In this document: one piece after another, positions 34,865 to 42,742 of the stretch
How the letters are laid out: every line of letters begins with the position of its first letter
Position numbering within the stretch: position 1 is the stretch's first letter
Made by a program: the position numbers and the translations under genes
Assembly (NCBI GenBank): GCA_041940305.1
Contig: JBGTSJ010000002.1
Span: forward strand, 1-64,000
Reading direction: 5' to 3'
Source: JBGTSJ01 sp041940305
GTDB lineage: Bacteria; Planctomycetota; Planctomycetia; Planctomycetales; Planctomycetaceae
DNA length: 64,000 nt
The notes under the pieces: generated by a model
Told to the model about the DNA's origin: nothing
Seen by the model: only the letters and a program-made list of their open reading frames with translations
Database searches by the model: none

Positions 34865-35890
34865 ATGAACCAACCCGCCGTCGTCAATTTTGCCAACCAG
34901 CGCGGAGCTGTTGAGCTCCGTGAAGTCGCACGCCCCAGCATCGGTCCCGAGGACGTCCTCCTCAAGGTCGAGGCCGTCGGGGTCTGCGGCAGTGACCTGC
35001 ATCAATGGACGGCCGACCACAGCTGGCCGGTGAATTATCCGGTCATCCTCGGCCATGAGTTCGGCGGCGTCATCGCCCAGACGGGTGAACGCGCGACCGG
35101 CTGGCAAGAAGGGGACCGCGTCGTCAGTGAAACAGCCGCGGTCATTGATCCGTACAACCCCATGTCGCGACAGGGGCTCTACAATCTGGACCCCACCCGC
35201 AAGGGCTTCGGCTACGGAGTGGACGGAGCGATGACCGAGTACGTCCGCGTCCCCGCCCGCTGCCTGCATCGCGTCCCCGATCGCCTTCCCTTCGAGAAGG
35301 CCTGTCTCACCGAACCCTGCTCGGTCGCCTACAACGCCGTCGTCAATAACGGCCAGATCAAACCCGGAGACCGCATCCTCGTGCTCGGGCCCGGTCCCAT
35401 CGGCCTCCTCTGCGCCGCTATGGCACGGCTGCAAGGGGCGATTGTCGGCGTCGTCGGACTGGAGCGGGACGCCGACCGGTTCCCCATCGCGAGGAAGTAC
35501 GGCTGCGAAGTTATCATCGGCGACTGCCGCGAGTGGGCTTTCGCGGCGGACGGCCTCGGAGCCGACGGCGTCATTGATGCGGCCGGCGTGTCGGCGACGC
35601 TCAAGACGGCGATGGAAGTCGTTCGCCCCGCCGGCTGGATTAGCAAAGTCGGCTGGGGCCGCGACCCCGTCGGCTTCTCGCTTGATCCGCTCGTCCAGAA
35701 GAACGTCCGTCTGCAAGGGAGCTTCAGCCACAACTGGCCCGTCTGGGAGCGCGTCCTCCGCCTCCTCGACACAGGATTGCTCGACGTCGAACCCGTCATC
35801 GGCGGCACGTGGCCCCTGCAGGACTGGCACGAAGCCTTCGAACAGATGCACTCCGGCAAGATCGCCAAGGCCGTATTGACGCCGCGCTGA
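34865..35890 (+). CDS. zinc-type medium-chain alcohol/polyol dehydrogenase lacking structural-zinc cysteines
   Basis: A 341-aa MDR-superfamily protein. Catalytic-zinc and active-site elements are present: GVCGSDLHQW (about 40-49), GHEFGGVI (about 63-70), and the Rossmann motif VLGPGPIGLLCAA (about 177). The usual structural-zinc lobe with four Cys (C-x2-C-x2-C-x7-C) is absent: the corresponding stretch reads VIDPYNPMSRQGLYNLDP before RKGFGYGVDGAMTEYV. Close relatives recalled for comparison have Cys there. The fold is therefore probably stabilised differently, or the enzyme has a different oligomeric state. Polyol or sugar substrates are suggested by the sugar-phosphate genes nearby. Confidence 0.9.
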   Translation: MNQPAVVNFANQRGAVELREVARPSIGPEDVLLKVEAVGVCGSDLHQWTADHSWPVNYPVILGHEFGGVIAQTGERATGWQEGDRVVSETAAVIDPYNPMSRQGLYNLDPTRKGFGYGVDGAMTEYVRVPARCLHRVPDRLPFEKACLTEPCSVAYNAVVNNGQIKPGDRILVLGPGPIGLLCAAMARLQGAIVGVVGLERDADRFPIARKYGCEVIIGDCREWAFAADGLGADGVIDAAGVSATLKTAMEVVRPAGWISKVGWGRDPVGFSLDPLVQKNVRLQGSFSHNWPVWERVLRLLDTGLLDVEPVIGGTWPLQDWHEAFEQMHSGKIAKAVLTPR

Positions 35891-36099
35891 AAGAGGGGCC
35901 GCAGATGACGCGGATCGGGCCGATCTACGCAGATCAAAGTGTGGAACGGCGAGCCGAAGGCGAAGTGCGAGCGAATTCAGGAACACTAATCACCGCTAAT
36001 CTCCACTAATGCCCGCCTTTATCAGTGTCCATTGGCGGTAATTGGCGTTCCCTTCCCCTTGTTACCCGCGTGAACCCGCCCGATCCGAGTCATCCGCGG
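35891..36099. repeat. nested long inverted repeat, family D, beside a scaffold gap
   Basis: The outer left arm (GGCCGCAGATGACGCGGATC and on, from 35896) is matched in reverse by CCCGATCCGAGTCATCCGCGG (36078-36099 region). Inside lies a second inverted pair: GGAACACTAATCACCGCTAA (35980 on) against ATTGGCGGTAATTGGCGTTCC (to about 36051). A part of the outer arm recurs at 62536-62577. The 262-bp gap between the dehydrogenase and isomerase genes is essentially this repeat plus poly-G and N. Confidence 0.8.
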
Positions 36100-36139
36100 G
36101 GGGCGGGGGGGGGGGGGGGCCGGGGGGGGNNNNNNNNNN
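36100..36139. other. assembly gap (10 N) with poly-G flank
   Basis: Positions 36130-36139 are N and are preceded by long runs of G. This marks a contig join. Sequence just left of it is likely low quality, and material may be missing here. Confidence 0.95.
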
Positions 36140-36152
36140 ACAAAGCCCCCCC

Positions 36153-37040
36153 ATGCCGAAGCTCGCTGTCTTCCCGAAGGCCTACATGGACGACCTCTGC
36201 GTCCATGGCACGATGACTCTCCGCCAGTGGATCGAGAAAGCCGCCACGCTCGATGTCGACGGCCTCGAGATGTACACCGGCATCCTTGATCTCAAGGATC
36301 CCACCCGCTGGCCGGAGGCCCGACAGATCGCCGCCGACCACAACCTCGCCATCCCAATGCTGTGCGCCTCCCCGGACTTCACGCATCCCGATCCCGCCTT
36401 CCGGCAGCAGCAGATTGACCTGGAAAAAGGCTGGATCGACATGACAGCCGCGCTCGGCGGCCAGTACTGTCGCGTCCTCTCCGGCCAGCGACGTCCGGAA
36501 GTGTCGCGCGAGAACGGGATTCGATATGCGGCGGAGTGCATCGAGGCCTGCATTCCCCACGCCCAGGCGGCCGGCGTCACGCTCATTCTCGAGAACCACT
36601 ACAAGGACAACTACTGGCAGTTCCCCGAGTTCGCCCAGTTCACGGATGTCTTCTGCGACCTGGTGGAGGCCATCAAGACGCCCGGCTTCGGCGTCAACTA
36701 CGATCCCAGCAATACCATCCTCGCCGGCGAAGACCCGCTCGAACTGCTCCGCCGCGTCAAGCATCGCGTCGTCACCATGCACGCCAGCGACCGCTATCTC
36801 GCCGACGGCACGATCGACGATCTCCGCAAAGAGGAAGACAGCGTCGGCTACGCCAAACGCCTCCGCCACGGCGAGATCGGCAAAGGCATGAACGACTACG
36901 ACGCGATCTTCTCAGAACTCAAGAGTGTCGGCTTCGACGGCTGGATCAGCATCGAAGACGGGGTGGACGGGTTTGACCAGCTGGAGCGGAGCGTCGCGTA
37001 TTTGCGGCGAAAGATGCAGGAGCACTGGCCGCAATCCTGA
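36153..37040 (+). CDS. sugar-phosphate isomerase/epimerase-like TIM barrel protein
   Basis: A 295-aa xylose-isomerase-like TIM barrel (AP endonuclease 2 superfamily). Markers are GLEMYTGILDLKDP, LILENHYKDNYW (the metal-ligand Glu), FGVNYDPSNTILAGEDPLEL and VVTMHASDR (His ligand), and GWISIEDGVDGF near the end (Glu ligand). Such proteins isomerise or epimerise keto-sugars or inositols; substrate is not known. It is in the same orientation as the dehydrogenase upstream, separated by the repeat and gap. The ATG at 36153 is just after the gap and is the first credible start, but the true 5' end could lie in missing sequence. Confidence 0.88.
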   Translation: MPKLAVFPKAYMDDLCVHGTMTLRQWIEKAATLDVDGLEMYTGILDLKDPTRWPEARQIAADHNLAIPMLCASPDFTHPDPAFRQQQIDLEKGWIDMTAALGGQYCRVLSGQRRPEVSRENGIRYAAECIEACIPHAQAAGVTLILENHYKDNYWQFPEFAQFTDVFCDLVEAIKTPGFGVNYDPSNTILAGEDPLELLRRVKHRVVTMHASDRYLADGTIDDLRKEEDSVGYAKRLRHGEIGKGMNDYDAIFSELKSVGFDGWISIEDGVDGFDQLERSVAYLRRKMQEHWPQS

Positions 37041-37082
37041 CGCCGAAGAAGAAGGATCACCGGGGAGATCTGTGAGGGAATC

Positions 37083-37538
37083 ATGACGATCTGCGACGAC
37101 TTTGACTCCTTTGACGAAGCCCGGGAAAGCGTGATGGAGCAACGCCATCCCGGCATCAATCGTCCATCGTTCGAGCAGACGCTGACTGATTCGCATCTAA
37201 ACAATTATGGTCGGCTGAACGAGGCTCTCCATTCGAAGATTCAGGCTGCTGCGATCGAGCAATTTGGTGATGACGCCCAGTACGTCACATACCAGAATTG
37301 GGACTGGTATGGGCCGAATTACGAGTGCTACGTCAGTGTCATCAACGATCATTTGACGACGGAATTTGTGGACCGCCTACAGGGTCTGCTGCGGGGGGAT
37401 CTCGAGACATGGGCGATCGTCGTGAAGCTGTGGGGCGACTTTTACGACGCCGGTACGGAAGGTGGCGAGATTGTAATCGTTTCCGATGATGTGCTCCTGG
37501 AACGCAAGTGGTACGCCCTTTCGGGATTGTCGAGTTAG
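37083..37538 (+). CDS. hypothetical protein (151 aa)
   Basis: An acidic soluble protein without signal peptide. It opens MTICDDFDSFDEARESVMEQ, has a central DAQYVTYQNWDWYGPNYECY and ends with WGDFYDAGTEGGEIVIVSDD. The combination of an aromatic-rich centre and Asp/Glu-rich end is seen in small immunity-type proteins, but no family was identified. GAGGG precedes the ATG. It lies 42 bp after the isomerase gene and 27 bp before the SUKH-like gene on the same strand. Confidence 0.7.
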   Translation: MTICDDFDSFDEARESVMEQRHPGINRPSFEQTLTDSHLNNYGRLNEALHSKIQAAAIEQFGDDAQYVTYQNWDWYGPNYECYVSVINDHLTTEFVDRLQGLLRGDLETWAIVVKLWGDFYDAGTEGGEIVIVSDDVLLERKWYALSGLSS

Positions 37539-37565
37539 CGAGGAATTCTGTTGGAGCCTGCCGCG

Positions 37566-38540
37566 ATGCCGACATCTCCAATCCAGATTGATCACCCGCT
37601 TCTCGACCGCTTGCATCAACTTCACCACGATGCGGCAATTCGCTTCCCACGCAGCTTCGATACAGGATTCGCCTGCCTCGGACTGGCCCTGCAAGAGCCT
37701 CCCGGACAGACCCGATATCACAACACTCCGCTGAATGCGACCTCATTCGCGTCGACCGGCGTCGATGGAACTCACTTCAGCTTTCTGCATCAGGACGGAA
37801 TGGTCACCAACGCATCTCCCGTCATCCTCACCGTGCCGGGTCTGCCCAGTCCTTCCGTCATCGTCGGGGAGTCGCTGCATGACTTTCTGTGCTTTGGCGC
37901 ACTTCGCGGGTTCACCGCCATGCAGCCACTGACAGAGGATCCGACCGAGACCCTGACAGCCTTCACCGACACTGAATGGAAACCGACCTGCGAACGGCAC
38001 TATTGGCAGGGGTACGCGATCGGAGAGTCCGAGCCCGAGATTCTCGGCTTCCTGCGAGATGGACTGTCACTGCGTCCGTGGCCTGGTCCGGAGCGCTTTT
38101 ACGACCTGCAAAGGCGGTTCGCCCACCTGATTCAGGAGCCCGCGGAGTCACCGCTCCCCTCTGTCATTCTGTTTTTCAGCGCCCTCAACGAGCGTGATCT
38201 GGTTGCTCTTGCATCCCGATTTGCAGCCGCAGCAGTCGTTGACCACTGTGGTGTGCAACTGAACGGCTACGCTGCCATCCAAAACTGGTGCCGCGAGATC
38301 CTGCTCCCGGGTGCCGAAGTCGAGATCGTGGGAGCCGCCGAATGGGAGAATCGAGTCCGTTTGACTGTCCGCTGGAACGTTCTCGCAAGCAAACGGCCCA
38401 AACCACGAACTGGATTTTGTTGTGGACGATGGACGAATCTCGCGACTGAACGTGCGACCGATCAGCTCAGACGAGTCGCCACCTTCCTAAGCCTCACGGC
38501 TACTTTACGACTGGCGAGTCCGCCCACGGCCCCTGGATGA
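37566..38540 (+). CDS. SUKH-like/SnoaL-like two-domain protein with a probable frameshift
   Basis: The N-terminal 200 residues (IRFPRSFDTGFACLGLALQE, STGVDGTHFSFLHQDGMVTN, VIVGESLHDFLCFGALRGF) look like a SUKH/SMI1-type protein. The C-terminal part (LVALASRFAAAAVVDHCGVQ, NGYAAIQNW) is a SnoaL-like/NTF2 fold. The frame as given ends at 38540, but after about 38394 the next frame reads NHELDFVVDDGRISRLNVRP, stop at 38488-38490, which completes the SnoaL fold. One extra base in GGCCC (38395-38399) explains this. In the corrected frame the gene no longer overlaps the end of the convergent cupin gene. Start by SD (GGAG). Confidence 0.65.
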   Translation: MPTSPIQIDHPLLDRLHQLHHDAAIRFPRSFDTGFACLGLALQEPPGQTRYHNTPLNATSFASTGVDGTHFSFLHQDGMVTNASPVILTVPGLPSPSVIVGESLHDFLCFGALRGFTAMQPLTEDPTETLTAFTDTEWKPTCERHYWQGYAIGESEPEILGFLRDGLSLRPWPGPERFYDLQRRFAHLIQEPAESPLPSVILFFSALNERDLVALASRFAAAAVVDHCGVQLNGYAAIQNWCREILLPGAEVEIVGAAEWENRVRLTVRWNVLASKRPKPRTGFCCGRWTNLATERATDQLRRVATFLSLTATLRLASPPTAPG

Positions 38541-38901
38541 ATTGCGCCTCATCCGCTCCTGGCCACGGCGGCATTGTGATCGCAATCGCGGACAGCGGCG
38601 CGTGCTCGTCTGCGCGAAACTGAAAGTGCGTGCCGGCCGGGATCGTCAGACAGAGCCCCTCGCTCAGGATCACCGTTTCCTCGCGGTCTCCCTGCCTGCG
38701 CCACATTTCTCCGCGGCCGTCGACGACGTACCAGATCTCGTCCACCGTGCGGTGCACGATGGCCCGCGCGATCCGTCCCGGAGCGAGCTGAAAGTGCGCC
38801 ATGCTCCCGCGGTTCGTCGCCAGCAGCACGCGGACATCCGAGCCATCCGGGGCCACCACCGTCGGATCAGCCGGCAGCATCATCGCAGTGAAGTCGGTCA
38901 T
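38500..38901 (-). CDS. cupin-domain protein
   Basis: A 133-aa small single cupin. It has the two cupin halves: HFQLAPGRIARAIVHRTVDEIWYVVDGRG and GLCLTIPAGTHFQFRADEH. The usual second His is present (PAGTHF), and HRTVDEIWY supplies His/Glu ligands of motif 1. Small cupins bind a metal and can be isomerases, dioxygenases or sensors; no function can be assigned. It is convergent with the SUKH/SnoaL-like gene. The ATG at 38901 is used. Confidence 0.88.
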   Translation of the reverse strand: MTDFTAMMLPADPTVVAPDGSDVRVLLATNRGSMAHFQLAPGRIARAIVHRTVDEIWYVVDGRGEMWRRQGDREETVILSEGLCLTIPAGTHFQFRADEHAPLSAIAITMPPWPGADEAQFIQGPWADSPVVK

Positions 38902-38943
38902 CGCAGTTCGTCCCGAGCGCTCAGAGTCGAGCGGAGCAGACCG

Positions 38944-40401
38944 TCATAGAACAGGCCCCAGTGTGGCCAGCGTATTGTTCCAGAGTCGCCGCGACATGGG
39001 CCACGAGGCCACTTTTTCCCGAGTGACCTCCCGCGACTGGTCCAGATACGACTGCTGCCTCTCCCTGACGTCCGCCGTTAAAGCGGTGTCATACAGCAGG
39101 ATGTTGTTCTCGTAGTTCAGGTCGAAGCTGCGGCGGTCCATGTTCGCGGAGCCGATCAGCGTGACCTGCCCGTCGAGCGTCACCGACTTGGTGTGCAGCA
39201 GGCCCCCCACGTACTCGAAAATCCGCACCCCCGAGTTCAGCAGGTCGGCGTAATAGCTGCGGCTGGCGGCCGCGACGACCCAAGAGTCGTTGCGGGCCGG
39301 GAAGATCATGGTCGTTTCCACTCCGCGATAACCCGCTGCACAGAGCGCGCCCTGCATTGATTCGTCCGGCACGTAGTAGGGGGTCGTGATGACCAGTTCC
39401 TGGCGAGCGGAATAGATCAGGGACTCGAACAGTTCCGGCATGGCGGAATTGCGCGTCGTCGGCCCCGTCCCGATGACCTGAGCCGCGAATCCGGAATGCG
39501 GGGCATCGATCGGCGGGCGGAACAGGTCCGTCAAGTCGTCGTCGGCGAATGTCATCCAGTCGCCTGCAAAGAGATGCTGGTTCTGCCGGGCGACCGGCCC
39601 TTCGAAGCGGATGACGGCGTCGACCCAGGGGGCATACTTCGCCTTGACGCGAAACTCAGGATCCGAGCAGTTCTGGCTGCCGCAGTAGGTGACGTGTCCG
39701 TCGATGACCACGATCTTGCGGTGGTTCCGCAGATCGATGCGACCACGGAGCGGCCTCAGCAGCGGATTGCCGATCGGCAGCGCGGACGCCGTCTGAACTC
39801 CCGCCGCGCTCAAGGCGACCCAGTAGGGCGAACGCCGGAAGCCGCGCGATCCGAGATCGTCGACCATCGCACGACATTTCACACCCCGCCGTGCGGCCCG
39901 TTGAAGCGCCTCCGCCATCCGTCCGCCGTTGTGGTCGGGAAGCCAGATGTAGAACAACACGTGGACGTGCTGTTGCGCGGCATCAATGTCGGCGATCATC
40001 GCGTCGATCGCGGCGTTCGAATCCGCCAGGAGATACGCGCTGTTGCCGCCGAGGGCCGGCCATCCGCTGATGGAATGCCCGACGCGGAACAGGTGCTCGT
40101 ATTCCGCCGGGATGCGGGGCACGAGATGAAACTCCTGATCGGCCGCGGCGGCGACGGAGGCTAACGGCGGCATCTTCTGCAGCACCTGCCGGTGACGCGC
40201 TACCCGCCGCCGACCGATGTTCACCTCGCCGAAGAGGATGTACGCGAGCATTCCGACGGCCGGCACCGCGGCAATAACGGCCACCCACGCAATCCGTGAT
40301 GCGGGCTCCCTGTGCGGACGGAGCAACACCCTGAGGACCAGCAGGACCATGAGGACCGTGTGCGCGACGGCGGCAGCGCTCACGATATGGGCTGGTTTCA
40401 T
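38944..40401 (-). CDS. cls: cardiolipin synthase-like phospholipase D protein
   Basis: A 485-aa membrane-associated protein with two N-terminal hydrophobic helices (VLMVLLVLRVLL, IAWVAVIAAVPAVGMLAYIL). Two phospholipase-D HKD motifs follow: NHRKIVVIDG (about 222) and LHTKSVTLDG (about 401), the second followed by IGSANMDRRSFDLNYE. Bacterial cardiolipin synthases condense two phosphatidylglycerols at the inner membrane. The arrangement and length match ClsA. Gene is transcribed on the minus strand after a divergent gap to the kinase gene. Confidence 0.95.
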   Translation of the reverse strand: MKPAHIVSAAAVAHTVLMVLLVLRVLLRPHREPASRIAWVAVIAAVPAVGMLAYILFGEVNIGRRRVARHRQVLQKMPPLASVAAAADQEFHLVPRIPAEYEHLFRVGHSISGWPALGGNSAYLLADSNAAIDAMIADIDAAQQHVHVLFYIWLPDHNGGRMAEALQRAARRGVKCRAMVDDLGSRGFRRSPYWVALSAAGVQTASALPIGNPLLRPLRGRIDLRNHRKIVVIDGHVTYCGSQNCSDPEFRVKAKYAPWVDAVIRFEGPVARQNQHLFAGDWMTFADDDLTDLFRPPIDAPHSGFAAQVIGTGPTTRNSAMPELFESLIYSARQELVITTPYYVPDESMQGALCAAGYRGVETTMIFPARNDSWVVAAASRSYYADLLNSGVRIFEYVGGLLHTKSVTLDGQVTLIGSANMDRRSFDLNYENNILLYDTALTADVRERQQSYLDQSREVTREKVASWPMSRRLWNNTLATLGPVL

Positions 40402-40711
40402 GTTCGCGGCGTTACCAAGCGATCTCTAGAGCAGGACGTACCGAAGCGAGCGTCAGTGCATCCGGACAGGAAGGCGAAGTCAAGCCGGGCCTAGAATTGC
40501 TGTCCATGAACGTGAACCGCCGCGGTGAGTCGAGGGTCTGAAGCAATCGACTGGATCGATGTGTTTCGAGGCTCCGCACTTGTCCCGCCGAACATCGTGC
40601 GCGATCATCCGGTGTTGACTTTCAGGCTGCTCGGCAGGCGACAGGTCAGCGGTGACAGCAGGACGCATTCCTGCAACCGGTCAGGCAGCAGTATCCAGGA
40701 CACGCAAGGCC

Positions 40712-41263
40712 ATGCGGTTTGTGGTGGTGGGTACGAGCGGCTGCGGGAAATCGACGTTTGCCCGTCAGTTGGCATCTGCGACGGATTCCCCGCATATCGA
40801 ACTGGACGCTCTGCATTGGGGCGAGAACTGGTCGGAGCGGCCGGATGCGGAGTTCGCGGACGCCGTCCGCCGCGCGGCGGAGAAAGAGCGCTGGATCGCC
40901 GACGGCAATTACAGCAAGATCCGCGACGTGCTGTGGCCTCGCGCGACGCATGTCGTCTGGTTGAACTTCAGCCGCTACGTGGTGTGCTCGCGCGTACTGC
41001 GGCGAACGCTGAAGCGGGCCGTGCTGCGGGAGCAGCTGTGGCATGGCAACCGCGAGTCGCTGCGGCGCGCGTTGTTCTCGCGCGATTCGATCGTGGCGTG
41101 GTCCTGGAAGACGTTCGCCTCCAATCGTATTCGCTATGCCGCACTCCGGAGCGGTTCCGAGTATCCTCAACTGGATTGGATCGAATTCACCATCCCGAGC
41201 GAGGCGACCGCATTCCTCGAACGGCAGACGGTTTCGAGGACGCGCACTCTGCCGACGTTCTGA
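40712..41263 (+). CDS. P-loop nucleotide kinase-like protein
   Basis: A 183-aa protein with a perfect Walker A (GTSGCGKSTFA, about residues 7-17). It resembles adenylate-kinase-related and shikimate-kinase-like small kinases: IELDALHWGENW, then WIADGNYSKIRDVLWPRATH as the substrate-side block, and VVWLNFSRYVV as the Walker B region. The biological substrate is unknown. It ends 28 bp before a nitrilase-family gene. The preceding 310 bp (40402-40711) contains no other gene. Confidence 0.88.
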   Translation: MRFVVVGTSGCGKSTFARQLASATDSPHIELDALHWGENWSERPDAEFADAVRRAAEKERWIADGNYSKIRDVLWPRATHVVWLNFSRYVVCSRVLRRTLKRAVLREQLWHGNRESLRRALFSRDSIVAWSWKTFASNRIRYAALRSGSEYPQLDWIEFTIPSEATAFLERQTVSRTRTLPTF

Positions 41264-41291
41264 ACTGCTCATTCCCGGGGAGGCGCCTGCA

Positions 41292-42191
41292 GTGCAACTG
41301 ATTCGAATCGCGCTTGCCAATCTCCGGTTCCCGTCGACACCGGAGGAGTCCGTGGCGCTCGCGATGCGGGGAGTGCGCGACGCCGCGGCCCGTGGCGCCC
41401 GGATCGTCGCCTTTCCTGAATGCTTTGTGCCGGGCTACCGCATCGGCAAGTCCGTCCCTCCACCGGATTCTGTGTTCCTGACGCGTGCGTGGTCCGACAT
41501 CGCCGCCACTGCGGCACAATCCAGCATCTCGGTGGTTCTGGGAACCGAACGTGTCGTCGACGGCGGGCTCCGCATCTCCGCACTGGTCATTCTTGCGGAC
41601 GGCTCGATTGCCGGTTTTCAGGATAAGGTCCAGCTTGACCCGTCGGAGGACGATGTCTATGCGCCCGGCGATACGCGCCGCGTGTTCCACGCGGGTCCGC
41701 TCACGTTCGGGATCGCGATCTGCCACGAGGGCTTCCGCTATCCGGAGACCGTCCGCTGGGCGGCTCAGCACGGCGCCCAAATCGTATTTCACCCGCACTA
41801 TCACGAGGCCGAGCCCGGTGCGTTCCGCCCGACGGCATACGCTGATCCGGCGAATACGTTTCATGAGAAGTCGGCGCTCTGCCGCGCCGCTGAGAACACG
41901 TGCTACTTCGCCACCGTGAATTGCGCGTGTCCTGGCTCACCGACGACGTCGGCCATAGTGCGTCCCGACGGCACGCTCCTCTGCTTTCAGCCGTATGGTG
42001 TCGAAGGGCTCCTGTTCGCCGACATCGACCTCAGCGCGGCAACGGGCCTGCTGGCGGGGCGGTTTCGAGGGGTGCCGCCGCGGAGAGCGTATCTCGGCGC
42101 GCAGGCCGCTGCTTCGGTTTCGACAGAAGGTACGCCAGGATCGCCCCGGGCGGATCAGGGGAGTCCGCCGAGTTGGCGAACTCCTTCGTAG
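41292..42191 (+). CDS. nitrilase-superfamily carbon-nitrogen hydrolase
   Basis: A 299-aa protein, GTG start preceded by GGGGAGG. The catalytic triad is in place: Glu in AFPECFVPGY (about 43), Lys in FQDKVQLDPS (about 112), Cys144 in AICHEGFRYP. Members hydrolyse nitriles or amides or acylate lipoproteins; no membrane helices are present, so a soluble amidase or nitrilase. The C-terminal 30 residues are low-complexity. The last 37 bp overlap the end of the convergent trmL gene. Confidence 0.92.
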   Translation: MQLIRIALANLRFPSTPEESVALAMRGVRDAAARGARIVAFPECFVPGYRIGKSVPPPDSVFLTRAWSDIAATAAQSSISVVLGTERVVDGGLRISALVILADGSIAGFQDKVQLDPSEDDVYAPGDTRRVFHAGPLTFGIAICHEGFRYPETVRWAAQHGAQIVFHPHYHEAEPGAFRPTAYADPANTFHEKSALCRAAENTCYFATVNCACPGSPTTSAIVRPDGTLLCFQPYGVEGLLFADIDLSAATGLLAGRFRGVPPRRAYLGAQAAASVSTEGTPGSPRADQGSPPSWRTPS

Positions 42192-42610
42192 AGGACCGTG
42201 TTGACGGTGCTGGCGAGGTTGAGACTGCGGACTTCGTCACGCATGGGGAGTTTGAGGCAGCGGTGCGCATGCTGGGCTCGGAGCGATTCCGGCAGGCCTC
42301 GCGTTTCACTGCCGAAGACGAAGACGTCGTGCGGCTCAAAGTTCGCCTCCCACATGAGCCTTGCGGCGTAGCGGCTGAACAGCCACATGCGGCGTTCATC
42401 AAGATGACTGAGCAGCTCGGCCCAGCTGTCGACCACCTGCCAGTCGAGGTGCTCCCAGTAATCCATGCCGGCGCGCTTGAGGTAGCGGCTGTCGAGGCGG
42501 AAACCGAGCGGACGCACGAGCCAGAGTTTCGCACCGACGGCGACGCAGCTGCGGCCGATGTTCCCGGTGTTCTGGGGGATGTCCGGTTGGTGCAGCACGA
42601 CGTGGAACAC
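42155..42610 (-). CDS. trmL: tRNA (cytidine(34)-2'-O)-methyltransferase TrmL
   Basis: A 151-aa SPOUT methyltransferase of the TrmL (YibK) type. Conserved: FHVVLHQPDIPQNTGNIGRS at the N-terminus, the knot region FVFGSETRGLPESLR, and LPMRDEVRSLNLASTVNTVLYE. It methylates the wobble ribose of tRNA-Leu isoacceptors. The start is GTG at 42610 with AGGTC nearby. It is convergent with the nitrilase gene, overlapping by 37 bp. Confidence 0.95.
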   Translation of the reverse strand: MFHVVLHQPDIPQNTGNIGRSCVAVGAKLWLVRPLGFRLDSRYLKRAGMDYWEHLDWQVVDSWAELLSHLDERRMWLFSRYAARLMWEANFEPHDVFVFGSETRGLPESLRAQHAHRCLKLPMRDEVRSLNLASTVNTVLYEGVRQLGGLP

Positions 42611-42673
42611 GAGACCTGCTCAGGTTGACGGAGAGCGGGAGCGGATCGGCAGCCAGCTGGAATGTGGTTCAAC

Positions 42674-42734
42674 GAGCCGCGCCCGGCAGGAAGCGGTCCG
42701 CGTTCTCGAATCCGCTCCCTGCCGGTCGCGGCTC
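42674..42734. repeat. inverted pair of family J repeats
   Basis: GAGCCGCGCCCGGCAGGAAG (42674 on) and CCGCTCCCTGCCGGTCGCGG (42712 on) are opposed with two mismatches in 23 and a 15-bp centre. The right unit is identical to 34811-34833. The hairpin lies between ridA-like and trmL genes (both minus strand). Confidence 0.85.
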
Positions 42735-42742
42735 GTGGACCT

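Noticed and set aside
35891..36099. CRISPR-like repeat array
   Set aside because: Repeats are palindromic arms of one element, not regularly spaced direct repeats with unique spacers; no cas gene is present.
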